DNA of 64,000 nucleotides from Steinernema hermaphroditum (lineage: Eukaryota > Nematoda > Chromadorea > Rhabditida > Steinernematidae). The notes below the pieces were generated by a model. That model worked only from the letters and a program-made list of their open reading frames with translations. It made no database searches and was not told the origin of the DNA. Shown piece by piece: positions 38,301-49,795 of the stretch (its first letter is position 1; each line of letters starts with the position of its first letter). Made by a program: the position numbers and the translations under genes. Location of the stretch: assembly GCA_030435675.1 (NCBI GenBank), contig CM059625.1:8246001-8310000 (forward strand), given 5' to 3'.

Positions 38301-40112
38301 TTTTACCCATCTTCAAGTTGTTTTCTATTGTTGTGGCAAACAAGATCGGTTCTTGAGAAACAATTCCAATGGTATTCCGTATCCATTCGACATTCAACTT
38401 CTCTAGAGGCACGTCGTCTATCGTAACCTATCATTTTCAGGACGAATAGCATATATAATCTATACACCATACCGTACCACTCTCCTGTTCGTAATAGCGC
38501 AAAAGCAGTCCAATCATCGTGGATTTACCGCAGCCGCTATGACCAACAAGCGCCACCGTTTGACCAGGTTCAATCTAGATTTACAATGAATACCAATTTG
38601 ACGTAACCACTAACATCATAGCTGACTCCATTGAGAATTTTTACATTTGGGCGAGTTGGATATTTGAAATGAACGTTAGAGAACGAGATCTTTCCCTGAA
38701 CATTCTCTATTGTGACGCCGCTCTTGCTCGTGCAGTCTATTTTTGGCTTCTGAATGATATTTACATTAATAGCCTATTCATATTCACTGATACCCGATCG
38801 ATTATTTTGAGAATCTCTCCAGCAGACAGTTTTCCAGCGACAATCACGTTAATCTGGGGTACCGCTTGTCCAAGTCTCATCGCACCCAAGAAAACAGCCC
38901 AAAAGACACCGAATACGGTACCAGGGCTCACTTCGCCGGATACAACGAGGGTCGTTCCAAACCTACAATACTCGTTCATGGTGCTACTTTACTTTTGTTC
39001 TTACCAGAAGGCGATGCTCATGGAACCAAATAGAATAAATAGAAACGCGCCCGTGAAGACTCCGGTTACCGTAGCCTTACGAATACCCATTTTTCGCGCG
39101 TAATTGAGTTTGCCCGAATATCTTAATTGCCGATTCATAGGAATAGTAATATTATCATATCATACCGATCAATCTCAAACGTCTGTGCATTAAATGACAT
39201 TACGGTGCGGATTCCACCAAACACTTCATCAGCAATCGCTCCAGCAGCTGAGTAGGCCGACATCTCCTTTCTCGATGCGTGTGCGAGAACCTATAGAGGT
39301 GTACAAAACAATTCATTGAGGACTGAAGAAGGATACTTGCCTTTGCAGATGCGTACAACGAAGCCACGACGAAAGGTACAATAATGAGCATCACCAGAGT
39401 CATTTTCCAGCTGAAACGCGTGTGCTATGTTGAGTAGACGAAGCGATTACCTCAGAGCGAAACCAATAATAATTCCAGAAACAAAGCTAGCACATGCTTG
39501 TAAAAGTACGCCGCATTTGTCGCCCATTCCATCCTTGATCCGATCGATACCCCTAAAATGAGCTGATTACTTCCTGAGTCTAACGTTTGTCTCAGTCATA
39601 CGCGGACATTTTATGCGTCAGAGCTCCGACTTCATTGTGGTCGAACCATTCCATGTCTTGCTTCATAATTGCGGAGAAGAAGTGCTTTCGGATGTGGTGA
39701 ACTTGTCGCTGGCAAACAGTAAACAAACAACTCATCTGAAACAATTATGAAGAAGTATTGTGCATGCACAAGGGCTTACAGATATATCCGATACCAGAAA
39801 CATAATGACGCCAAGACCGAAGTAAAGCCATGAATAGTATGACATATTCTCCGCAAAAAGAGAATAGTCCAAAGATCCATCGACATAGTCTCGTTGTCCC
39901 GCAATCAACGTATCGGTGATTCCTCGGAACAGAACCGATCCCAAAGGAGCGATGGCTCCTGTGATGCAACAACAAATTACTCCAAGGAGGAGCAACAACC
40001 AATCAGTTCTATCAGCATACCGTAGCTGTATATGTACAACACTTCAGCAATAGGAAGAGGTAAAAACACCTACCATTTCGGCAAATGAAGCAGCCTCAAA
40101 TGTGGTCTTCAT
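35324..40112 (-). CDS. P-glycoprotein (ABCB-type full ABC transporter)
   Basis: The ATG at 40112 gives [13 protein letters not shown], spliced to [19 protein letters not shown]. The order is TMD1-NBD1-TMD2-NBD2. TMD1 includes [18 protein letters not shown] and, after FEIDR, the exon [23 protein letters not shown]1 has Walker [10 protein letters not shown] (about 38530), signature [20 protein letters not shown] and Walker [17 protein letters not shown], then the H-loop [10 protein letters not shown] serine- and charge-rich linker (37588-37780) is followed by TMD2. NBD2 has Walker [10 protein letters not shown] (about 36060), [19 protein letters not shown] and [13 protein letters not shown]. 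The protein ends LVEKQKVS at 35324. Both sites are complete, so an active ATP-driven exporter of hydrophobic compounds is expected. Nematode members are linked to anthelmintic efflux. The first exons lie inside the tandem duplication starting at 39108. Confidence 0.96.
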
Positions 40113-41296
40113 GGTTCTCACAAAGTGGGGAGAAGACCGTTCAACGAGTCGTCTGCTTTTCACACTAACGAAATTTATATCGACGGAAATAACACTCTCA
40201 ATGTACATGTATTTTGTGACGACAGCCCCTTCCGAAGGGACAGAAAATGGAAATTTGCATAAAGATCAGGTTGCCGCCGACGAGATAGCGAAAAGTTCAT
40301 GTAAACTGCATGTAAATTTATGTATTCTGAGCTCCCGAGGAAGCACCTACGCAAAACAAAATTTACTGTGGAGTGCACTTGTTCCATCGTAAGTTTGTTA
40401 GCAAAACCGAATAGTGGCAAACTTAAGTTGAAAATGCAACCCGCATAAATTACGGGATTGATGTTCCGTTTGCAGTAAGCCGCTTGAAGCTTCCCAGTGT
40501 ACTTCCCAGCTTACAAAGGGTACAACACAATTAGTATTGTCACTCAAATATAGAGCATAGTTAAATATTACAGGGCAGTATCCCTACGTCTTTTCAGAAT
40601 CAACCTGAATGGAATAAGAACATCAGCTCCGTACACTAAAACAAAGCGCTGAATTGGGCTAAACAATTTAAAGATTTCATCTCTCACAAGGGAACTTCCT
40701 GAAATTCTCGCCTCAGATAGAGCTGAAACTTGGGACACAGATACATCATTGAACGTTAACCTAAAAGCTCGTCGGCTTGTACGCACTCACGAATATATAA
40801 ACACCCTTCGCAAGTTACATTCAAATGATTACAGTTAACTTTTCATGACAGAACTAGCGGCCCACGAAACAATTAGTGTCTTTCTTGTCATTTTTCGGGC
40901 CTGGGTGCGGTTTCTCATTCTCTAAAACCTTTTTCAAATCCTAAGATTATTAGAAAAAGCACGCAACAAACGACTATTCAATTCAGGAACAAAACCTCCG
41001 CGACCGGTTTCACAATATTACCCAGGTCTGTACATAACATCCGAAGGATATTAACATGGCTTGGTGTAACACGTATAAGCCGACGAGATTTTGGGTTAAC
41101 ATCCAATAATGTATGTCTACACCTGATGTGCGCCAGTTCGATATCAGACACTTCGCAAGGCTCCTTTGTCACAGCGCGTCGAAAAACAGCAGCTTGAAAA
41201 TTGCAGCACACTCATTCACAAACGCTACTCCCGAAAAAAGGCACATCCAGAAAACGAGAAATTTATCACTAGCAAAACAACACAACAAAAAATCTC
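40113..41296. other. Intergenic region upstream of the P-glycoprotein (copy 1)
   Basis: This 1.2-kb region holds the P-glycoprotein promoter and the MRPL43-like 3' UTR. Minus-strand frames at 40568-40786 and 40978-41211 (72 and 77 residues) have no recognisable domain. They might be an unrecognised spliced gene, but no join could be supported. The same sequence recurs at 46572-47755. Confidence 0.35.
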
Positions 41297-41932
41297 CTAA
41301 TACTTTCGGAACACCAAGTTGGGGTGATTCATACTCGTTACAGCTTCCGGATCTTTCGGATCTGCTTTCCATTTGCTGTGCACATGGAACACATCATGAC
41401 CCATTGTTTCCGTATCCCAAAGCTCCAATCCACGCGGTAAACGTCGGTTAACACCGAGCTTTTTACCTAGAAAACTGCAATTTTTTAAACATGTATCGAT
41501 TTTCACGAACCGGGCCTATAGTCTCCACCTATTGACATTTCCTCGACCATCGAAAGCACTTGATGTGCCGTCTTCCAAGAGCAACGCTTGCGACGACTTC
41601 GCAAATAAGCATATCTATAAAATACATTTACAAGATATTTATTTGAGAAATCGAAACTTACTCTCCAACGACGAATGGGTCGCACTCAGTGTGAGTTCTT
41701 TGCAAAATGAACTTAATCCTTGGGTTATTCTCTCTAAATAGGTATATCTATACATGACAGCTAGAAATAATGAGAATCACCTGATCTGAGGCAAATGTTC
41801 CTCAACGAACTGTTCCATACCCTCGCTCATTAAAGAATTGTGAGTCCAACTAACGCGAAGCGCCAGGAAATGTGGGACGAATCGAATCGTGTTTGCTGTG
41901 AAAGTGTTTGTGGGCTGCATGTGATGCAGCAT
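41297..41932 (-). CDS. mrpl-43: Mitochondrial ribosomal protein L43-like (L51/S25/CI-B8 domain), copy 1
   Basis: Four exons (41932-41781, 41697-41662, 41614-41511, 41466-41297) join in frame. The start MLHHMQPTNTFTANTIRFVP lies 5 nt after an acceptor-like actattttcag. The middle GMEQFVEEHLPQIR, then ECDPFVVGEYAYLRSRRKRC and SWKTAHQVLSMVEEM, fits the thioredoxin-like L51/S25/CI-B8 domain. In MRPL43 the corresponding part reads P-x-V-V-A-E-Y-L-N-G. The C-terminal HSKWKADPKDPEAVTSMNHP corresponds to the end of MRPL43 (QW-x-P). It would be part of the large mitochondrial ribosomal subunit. MRPS25 is an alternative within the same fold; the VVGEY block favours L43. It is co-directional with MED10 and TRIAP1. 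Confidence 0.65.
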
Positions 41933-42537
41933 CTTGCCTGAAAATAGTACAAAGAACGTATGAAACAATTTCGTCTTAATCGTCTCATACTCATCATAGC
42001 AATTGAATGGTGGACGATAGTACAAAGAACGTATGAAACAATTTCGTCTTATTTCGTCTCATACTCATCTTAGCAATTGAATGGTGGACGAAACCAATAA
42101 TACCGTATGTTCATATAACTCTGCAGGTCTATCGATACGGGACCAGTATGACTTGCACACACTGATGTCGATGAAACATCCAAAGCCTGCAGCGACGCCC
42201 GCAAGTATTTACATGTAGATATATATTATTATGACTGATCGCCTTTGTGGAGTTCGAAAAAAAAAAAACTATACCGAGATTTCCCATTGTAAATGTACAC
42301 ATGTCTTCTCGTAATGATACTATAGTTACAAACGATAAATCTGTTTCTATTATCGCGGCATTACTCCATGAAGTAACATGCAATATAAACTCGTTATTCA
42401 TCTATCACGAATGGCAAAAAAATATGTAATCGACGAAGATCACGTGACAATAACATAGAACACAGTAACTGTATCGAGAGATCTGCAACGTTGTTTCAGT
42501 GAATGCGGCTAAAGTTGACTCAAGTAAGTCGCAAACA
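41933..42537. other. Intergenic region between MED10 and MRPL43-like genes (copy 1)
   Basis: About 600 bp carries the 73-bp duplication, a poly(A) run of 12 at 42257 (10 in the other copy) and AT-rich DNA. No gene seen. Confidence 0.4.
41944..42090. repeat. Direct tandem duplication of a 73-bp unit just upstream of the MRPL43-like gene
   Basis: The unit starting atagtacaaagaacgtatga occurs at 41944-42016 and again at 42017-42090, with a few differences (for example cttaatcg versus cttatttcg). It begins 12 nt upstream of the MRPL43-like ATG, so it lies across the leader or trans-splice region. It is repeated in copy 2 of the large block near 48403-48549. Confidence 0.9.
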
Positions 42538-43152
42538 TTATTTTCGATTTCCTTCCTTCACATGGCGTATATCCAAATACTTCATAATGTCTTCTGGAAC
42601 TTCCTGCCCTAACTCGTTAAGAAGATTTGCTCGGAATTTTGTGTAAACTTCAATTTTCCCATTGACCTGAAATACCAACACATAGATTTTCAATGATACG
42701 GAAATTCTCACTTCTCGATTCTTGTCGGATGTTCGTAATAACATTTCACGGGTAAAAATATGGGGATTTTTTCCGCTGTTAAGATACTCCAACAATTCCA
42801 GTGGAACCTTTACATCGGCAAATTGTGACTTTATAGCATCAATCTCCTAAACATTCATTACTATAATAGAAATCCTATTCCTTGAAACACCTGTAGACCA
42901 GATATTAAAGTGTGTAGCTTCTGATTTAAAGGTTCTTGACTTTTTGAGGTAAATTCTGTTGCAATAACTCCAAGATGACGGGCATTTTCCTAAGTAAGCA
43001 AAATAAACAGGAGCATAAACCACACTCACCTGAAACTGTTCCAGTGTGCGTTCCAGCTGCGTGAAACGATCTTGGGAAAAATCAGAATTATTTGAATTCA
43101 TGCCGCCCGATCCAGATGCACCTGTGTACTGACTGCCGCCGTTGTTCTCCAT
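42538..43152 (-). CDS. mdt-10: Mediator complex subunit 10 (MED10), copy 1
   Basis: The ATG at 43152 starts MENNGGSQYTGASGSGGMNS, a short disordered leader, then RFTQLERTLEQFQ. Later exons encode ENARHLGVIATEFTSKSQEP, LNQKLHTLISGLQEID, VPLELLEYLNSGKNPHIFTR and GKIEVYTKFRANLLNELGQE. It ends VPEDIMKYLDIRHVKEGNRK with the TAA at 42538-42540. Order and spacing match MED10: N-terminal helix, QKL...GLQ-ID block, P-L-E-x-x-x-Y-x-x-x-x-x-NP motif and a VPED-M-KY C-terminus. MED10 belongs to the Mediator middle module, which links activators to RNA polymerase II. Its start is 187 nt downstream of the TRIAP1 stop on the same strand, so shared transcription is possible. Confidence 0.93.
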
Positions 43153-43338
43153 TTCGCCAAATAAGTGTGAATGCGGACCTGTGATCAACACTATATTACC
43201 TTTGTGCACCACATCTCCAAATAAGTCAACACAAATAACACCACCACAGATATCTGCAGAACAGGATCCGTACCTCGGCACCGCCATGTAACTATGAGGC
43301 ATACTTTATTCGAGAAAACAACAAATAACGGTAAATAT

Positions 43339-43804
43339 CTAACGTGTATTTAAAACTTCCTTGCGCAGTTCTTCAATATCGATATCGTACAACTTATTCT
43401 GTATCAAATTCTAAACGAAAGTACGCTCAGCACCCATGAACAGAACTTAACTCACATACCTTTTCCACGCAATCTTTGTACGCTCGGTGGAGTTGTTCGC
43501 AAGGATTCGTTCTATGTTCGTTACTGCCAGAGACGTACCTTTGAAAAAACTCAGTGAAGCATCGATCGTATGTCTAGAACAATGATACCTGAATACAATA
43601 ATGAACAGCATCGGAAAGCATCCGACAAATAACTGCGATGAGCAGCAATCACATGATATTAGCTTTCATCAACTTGGCCAGCTCATTAGACCTGAGGAAC
43701 TAACAGACTTCACCAGAATATTAAGAATGACCGGTATGCGCTTCACCCACCTGTTTTAACTGATCACATTCTGTGAAAATGCTGGGCATATACCTTTCTG
43801 CCAT
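43339..43804 (-). CDS. TRIAP1/Mdm35-like twin CX9C mitochondrial intermembrane-space protein, copy 1
   Basis: Three or four small exons give about 60 residues: MAERYMPSIFTECDQLKQ (43804-43751), TYDRCFTEFFQRYVSGSN to YKDCVEK, and NLIQNKLYDIDIEELRKEVL to the stop at 43339. The cysteines fall exactly as twin CX9C: C-DQLKQTYDR-C and C-EQLHRAYKD-C. The spacer with YVSG and the helix after the second pair match TRIAP1/Mdm35. That protein is imported by the Mia40 pathway and binds PRELI-type lipid-transfer proteins that carry phosphatidic acid across the intermembrane space. The ATG lies 11 nt after an acceptor-like aacgtttcag. It is too split to appear as one open frame. It leads a possible TRIAP1-MED10 operon. 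Confidence 0.87.
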
Positions 43805-45561
43805 GACGGTAGGCTCTGAAACGTTGCCTTGAAGTTAGACGTGACCGAAAACCGTAACAAAACCGAACCTCATCATAAGCGCAAAAAACATATGCGAAAA
43901 ACGGCCAAACTTCCAAGAAACAGCTAGAAACTGCCCCAGAATTGTGGAGAGAGATCATTGAAAGCGCCGTGCCTTACAGTACCCAGCTTCAAGAATTGCA
44001 GGTAAATCTGCGCAGGACCGTGTCGCAATACTGCAAGCAGTGTGGGAGTCGACCAAAACGGCCAAAAATGATAACCAATCAAGGATAGCGGATACCGACG
44101 CTGCTATATATGATTCGCAGACAACGTCAGCAGGAAAATTCCGTCGAAACTCACCATGGAAGGCTTCTATATTTTAGGACTTAAAAAGGGGCGATTTTCC
44201 TTTCTCTCCGACGCGTCTATATCTGTTTCTCATCGGCCATTTCCAACGGGTAAAAATAGGCATTTAAGGAACTTCCAGTAATCGGGTCGCAGATTGTCAC
44301 ACATGTTTTCTGAGAGACTTACATGAACGCGTTCCAACTAAAACAACAGCTTAAGCTTAAATACATGTTTGGCCCATCAGGAATCGCCGAATCGCTAAAA
44401 AAGCTCTGGCCATGTGCGTCGGAGTCTAAGTTAAAGTCGGAGTCTAAGCTAAGTCTGGATGTTAGGCTTGATGTAACAATGAATCAACTCTCAATTGACG
44501 CATATACTACTTGATATACATAACTAGGTGAAAGGCTTAGAATGGGTACAAAATTATTTTGCAGAACACAAACTGTGGGAGCAGATAAAAGTGATACGAG
44601 GCACAAATTTCTTTGCGACGTCTAACTTCGGTTCGTCTGCGTCTAATGCTCGCACTTTTGAGCCTACTCGCAACGGTGATTTCCAACGATTGTTCTGCCG
44701 AAGAAGCAAGCCCTGTCAATAAATCTGGGATGTTCATTCTAGTTTGTAAATATATATAATGGGAATCTTTTCTATCTCTATGCACCATTCTCTAAATCTC
44801 TTCCCTTGCTATCATCATTGTAGTCTATTATAATTGACTGTGCATAATTTTAAATAAATAAATAAATCTTATAGCGTATCCATCTACTGCATCCAGCACA
44901 TATCGTCGGTTTTCGATCGCGTTTGCTGCATTGTAAACAATGTGGGTTACGTAAACATTTGCCGGTATCACTTATCGCTTTGTACCATTGTACATAGGTT
45001 TTTCATCCATAGAGAACAAATTTGGTACCACTTCTTAAATTCATTACTGATTGTGATTATGTAGGCCTAAGACTTTCATTGTAAGTTCTCTTTCACCCTC
45101 GTTCACTTTAAGCTATCTAAAACAATAAGCTGCATATCATTGAGCAGCTTATTGTTTAGATAGCGAGAAAGCTGATAAATGGGAGTTTAGTGGTAAAGCA
45201 CCAAAGTCCTTGATAAATTCCCCACACGTGTTAGCATTTGCTAGTTGCTCAGCACTCGTACCATCCAAGATGAGCTTGATTAAAATGATCAATGATTAAT
45301 CTTTCATGACATTGCATTGTAACTATATTATTTTCACGAAAATAGTTATGGGCTACTCTAGAATTCCTTATCGTTATTGTTCTTGATTATTATCACTATT
45401 ATTATTATAAACGCGGCTACGCGCGAATTCGCACCCTCCAGGTACTAAAAGCCAAGTAGCCCTGCAGGCGGCAAGACACCAATAGCCTACCGGGTAAACA
45501 TGGAGACACCGTAGCCCGGCGAGCAGCAAGAATGGTGCTCACAAAATAGGCTAAAAATGAC
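43805..45561. other. Long intergenic region at the end of copy 1
   Basis: About 1.75 kb upstream of TRIAP1. A plus-strand frame at 44323-44514 contains a short internal repeat (gtcggagtctaag twice). Another at 44528-44722 is followed by AATAAATAAATAAAT near 44860. Neither has a recognisable domain. The region includes a 21-22-bp inverted repeat at 45112-45164 and ends in the duplication junction. Confidence 0.35.
45112..45164. repeat. Inverted repeat (22/21 bp arms), copy 1
   Basis: Left arm gctatctaaaacaataagctgc (45112-45133) pairs with gcagcttattgtttagatagc (45144-45164). One base bulges, and the loop is 10 nt. Recurs at 51569-51621. Confidence 0.9.
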
Positions 45562-46571
45562 TCAAAGTTTGCCCGAATATCTTAATTGCCGATTCATAGG
45601 AATAGTAATATTATCATATCATACCGATCAATCTCAAACGTCTGTGCATTAAATGACATTACGGTGCGGATTCCACCAAACACTTCATCAGCAATCGCTC
45701 CAGCAGCTGAGTAGGCCGACATCTCCTTTCTCGATGCGTGTGCGAGAACCTATAGAGGTGTACAAAACAATTCATTGAGGACTGAAGAAGGATACTTGCC
45801 TTTGCAGATGCGTACAACGAAGCCACGACGAAAGGTACAATAATGAGCATCACCAGAGTCATTTTCCAGCTGAAACGCGTGTGCTATGTTGAGTAGACGA
45901 AGCGATTACCTCAGAGCGAAACCAATAATAATTCCAGAAACAAAGCTAGCACATGCTTGTAAAAGTACGCCGCATTTGTCGCCCATTCCATCCTTGATCC
46001 GATCGATACCCCTAAAATGAGCTGATTACTTCCTGAGTCTAACGTTTGTCTCAGTCATACGCGGACATTTTATGCGTCAGAGCTCCGACTTCATTGTGGT
46101 CGAACCATTCCATGTCTTGCTTCATAATTGCGGAGAAGAAGTGCTTTCGGATGTGGTGAACTTGTCGCTGGCAAACAGTAAACAAACAACTCATCTGAAA
46201 CAATTATGAAGAAGTATTGTGCATGCACAAGGGCTTACAGATATATCCGATACCAGAAACATAATGACGCCAAGACCGAAGTAAAGCCATGAATAGTATG
46301 ACATATTCTCCGCAAAAAGAGAATAGTCCAAAGATCCATCGACATAGTCTCGTTGTCCCGCAATCAACGTATCGGTGATTCCTCGGAACAGAACCGATCC
46401 CAAAGGAGCGATGGCTCCTGTGATGCAACAACAAATTACTCCAAGGAGGAGCAACAACCAATCAGTTCTATCAGCATACCGTAGCTGTATATGTACAACA
46501 CTTCAGCAATAGGAAGAGGTAAAAACACCTACCATTTCGGCAAATGAAGCAGCCTCAAATGTGGTCTTCAT
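45562..46571 (-). pseudogene. Truncated P-glycoprotein 5' copy ending at the duplication junction
   Basis: This repeats the P-glycoprotein start ([13 protein letters not shown] at 46571) and the first TMD1 exons up to FEIDR, then YSGKL. There the repeated block ends at 45567. The next bases, from the far end of copy 1, read ctttga and create an in-frame TGA at 45562-45564. The product would hold roughly the first half of TMD1, with no nucleotide-binding domain, so it cannot be a working transporter. Its promoter copy is complete, so it may still be transcribed. If the duplication is an assembly artefact this feature does not exist. Confidence 0.85.
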
Positions 46572-47755
46572 GGTTCTCACAAAGTGGGGAGAAGACCGTT
46601 CAACGAGTCGTCTGCTTTTCACACTAACGAAATTTATATCGACGGAAATAACACTCTCAATGTACATGTATTTTGTGACGACAGCCCCTTCCGAAGGGAC
46701 AGAAAATGGAAATTTGCATAAAGATCAGGTTGCCGCCGACGAGATAGCGAAAAGTTCATGTAAACTGCATGTAAATTTATGTATTCTGAGCTCCCGAGGA
46801 AGCACCTACGCAAAACAAAATTTACTGTGGAGTGCACTTGTTCCATCGTAAGTTTGTTAGCAAAACCGAATAGTGGCAAACTTAAGTTGAAAATGCAACC
46901 CGCATAAATTACGGGATTGATGTTCCGTTTGCAGTAAGCCGCTTGAAGCTTCCCAGTGTACTTCCCAGCTTACAAAGGGTACAACACAATTAGTATTGTC
47001 ACTCAAATATAGAGCATAGTTAAATATTACAGGGCAGTATCCCTACGTCTTTTCAGAATCAACCTGAATGGAATAAGAACATCAGCTCCGTACACTAAAA
47101 CAAAGCGCTGAATTGGGCTAAACAATTTAAAGATTTCATCTCTCACAAGGGAACTTCCTGAAATTCTCGCCTCAGATAGAGCTGAAACTTGGGACACAGA
47201 TACATCATTGAACGTTAACCTAAAAGCTCGTCGGCTTGTACGCACTCACGAATATATAAACACCCTTCGCAAGTTACATTCAAATGATTACAGTTAACTT
47301 TTCATGACAGAACTAGCGGCCCACGAAACAATTAGTGTCTTTCTTGTCATTTTTCGGGCCTGGGTGCGGTTTCTCATTCTCTAAAACCTTTTTCAAATCC
47401 TAAGATTATTAGAAAAAGCACGCAACAAACGACTATTCAATTCAGGAACAAAACCTCCGCGACCGGTTTCACAATATTACCCAGGTCTGTACATAACATC
47501 CGAAGGATATTAACATGGCTTGGTGTAACACGTATAAGCCGACGAGATTTTGGGTTAACATCCAATAATGTATGTCTACACCTGATGTGCGCCAGTTCGA
47601 TATCAGACACTTCGCAAGGCTCCTTTGTCACAGCGCGTCGAAAAACAGCAGCTTGAAAATTGCAGCACACTCATTCACAAACGCTACTCCCGAAAAAAGG
47701 CACATCCAGAAAACGAGAAATTTATCACTAGCAAAACAACACAACAAAAAATCTC
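46572..47755. other. Intergenic region upstream of the truncated P-glycoprotein (copy 2)
   Basis: Same sequence as 40113-41296, including the presumptive P-glycoprotein promoter, now driving a truncated reading frame. No gene recognised. Confidence 0.35.
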
Positions 47756-48391
47756 CTAATACTTTCGGAACACCAAGTTGGGGTGATTCATACTCGTTAC
47801 AGCTTCCGGATCTTTCGGATCTGCTTTCCATTTGCTGTGCACATGGAACACATCATGACCCATTGTTTCCGTATCCCAAAGCTCCAATCCACGCGGTAAA
47901 CGTCGGTTAACACCGAGCTTTTTACCTAGAAAACTGCAATTTTTTAAACATGTATCGATTTTCACGAACCGGGCCTATAGTCTCCACCTATTGACATTTC
48001 CTCGACCATCGAAAGCACTTGATGTGCCGTCTTCCAAGAGCAACGCTTGCGACGACTTCGCAAATAAGCATATCTATAAAATACATTTACAAGATATTTA
48101 TTTGAGAAATCGAAACTTACTCTCCAACGACGAATGGGTCGCACTCAGTGTGAGTTCTTTGCAAAATGAACTTAATCCTTGGGTTATTCTCTCTAAATAG
48201 GTATATCTATACATGACAGCTAGAAATAATGAGAATCACCTGATCTGAGGCAAATGTTCCTCAACGAACTGTTCCATACCCTCGCTCATTAAAGAATTGT
48301 GAGTCCAACTAACGCGAAGCGCCAGGAAATGTGGGACGAATCGAATCGTGTTTGCTGTGAAAGTGTTTGTGGGCTGCATGTGATGCAGCAT
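47756..48391 (-). CDS. mrpl-43: MRPL43-like mitochondrial ribosomal protein, copy 2
   Basis: Second copy of the gene at 41297-41932 (offset 6459), with identical exons and the same acceptor-like site before the ATG at 48391. The full reading frame and about 600 bp upstream are included, so this copy should be as functional as the first if the duplication is real. Confidence 0.63.
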
Positions 48392-48994
48392 CTTGCCTGA
48401 AAATAGTACAAAGAACGTATGAAACAATTTCGTCTTAATCGTCTCATACTCATCATAGCAATTGAATGGTGGACGATAGTACAAAGAACGTATGAAACAA
48501 TTTCGTCTTATTTCGTCTCATACTCATCTTAGCAATTGAATGGTGGACGAAACCAATAATACCGTATGTTCATATAACTCTGCAGGTCTATCGATACGGG
48601 ACCAGTATGACTTGCACACACTGATGTCGATGAAACATCCAAAGCCTGCAGCGACGCCCGCAAGTATTTACATGTAGATATATATTATTATGACTGATCG
48701 CCTTTGTGGAGTTCGAAAAAAAAAACTATACCGAGATTTCCCATTGTAAATGTACACATGTCTTCTCGTAATGATACTATAGTTACAAACGATAAATCTG
48801 TTTCTATTATCGCGGCATTACTCCATGAAGTAACATGCAATATAAACTCGTTATTCATCTATCACGAATGGCAAAAAAATATGTAATCGACGAAGATCAC
48901 GTGACAATAACATAGAACACAGTAACTGTATCGAGAGATCTGCAACGTTGTTTCAGTGAATGCGGCTAAAGTTGACTCAAGTAAGTCGCAAACA
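48392..48994. other. Intergenic region between MED10 and MRPL43-like genes (copy 2)
   Basis: Same sequence as 41933-42537, except for 10 rather than 12 A in the poly(A) run near 48716. It includes the 73-bp tandem duplication. No gene seen. Confidence 0.4.
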
Positions 48995-49609
48995 TTATTT
49001 TCGATTTCCTTCCTTCACATGGCGTATATCCAAATACTTCATAATGTCTTCTGGAACTTCCTGCCCTAACTCGTTAAGAAGATTTGCTCGGAATTTTGTG
49101 TAAACTTCAATTTTCCCATTGACCTGAAATACCAACACATAGATTTTCAATGATACGGAAATTCTCACTTCTCGATTCTTGTCGGATGTTCGTAATAACA
49201 TTTCACGGGTAAAAATATGGGGATTTTTTCCGCTGTTAAGATACTCCAACAATTCCAGTGGAACCTTTACATCGGCAAATTGTGACTTTATAGCATCAAT
49301 CTCCTAAACATTCATTACTATAATAGAAATCCTATTCCTTGAAACACCTGTAGACCAGATATTAAAGTGTGTAGCTTCTGATTTAAAGGTTCTTGACTTT
49401 TTGAGGTAAATTCTGTTGCAATAACTCCAAGATGACGGGCATTTTCCTAAGTAAGCAAAATAAACAGGAGCATAAACCACACTCACCTGAAACTGTTCCA
49501 GTGTGCGTTCCAGCTGCGTGAAACGATCTTGGGAAAAATCAGAATTATTTGAATTCATGCCGCCCGATCCAGATGCACCTGTGTACTGACTGCCGCCGTT
49601 GTTCTCCAT
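48995..49609 (-). CDS. mdt-10: MED10 Mediator subunit, copy 2
   Basis: Second copy of the gene at 42538-43152 (offset 6457). The start MENNGGSQYTGASGSGG and the end DIRHVKEGNRK are unchanged, and the exon borders are intact. Confidence 0.9.
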
Positions 49610-49795
49610 TTCGCCAAATAAGTGTGAATGCGGACCTGTGATCAACACTATATTACCTTTGTGCACCACATCTCCAAATAAGTCAACACAAATAACACCA
49701 CCACAGATATCTGCAGAACAGGATCCGTACCTCGGCACCGCCATGTAACTATGAGGCATACTTTATTCGAGAAAACAACAAATAACGGTAAATAT

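Larger units (their letters stand above)
39108..45566. repeat. Tandem duplication, copy 1 (6459 bp)
   Basis: From gtttgcccgaat at 39108 to gactcaaa at 45566 the sequence is repeated directly at 45567-52023. Offset is 6459 bp up to the poly(A) tract near 42257 and 6457 bp after it (12 versus 10 A). No substitution was noticed along the copies by eye. It contains P-glycoprotein 5' exons, MRPL43-like, MED10 and TRIAP1 genes and an upstream 1.8-kb region. Confidence 0.97.

Noticed and set aside
40102..40392. 96-codon plus-strand frame opposite the P-glycoprotein start (and its copy at 46561)
   Set aside because: It lies antisense to the first exon and promoter of a well-supported gene and shows no domain.
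41297..41932. MRPS25 or NDUFA2 instead of MRPL43
   Set aside because: All share the same fold, but the P-x-V-V-x-E-Y block and the C-terminal W-x-x-x-P region fit MRPL43 best; confidence is kept moderate.
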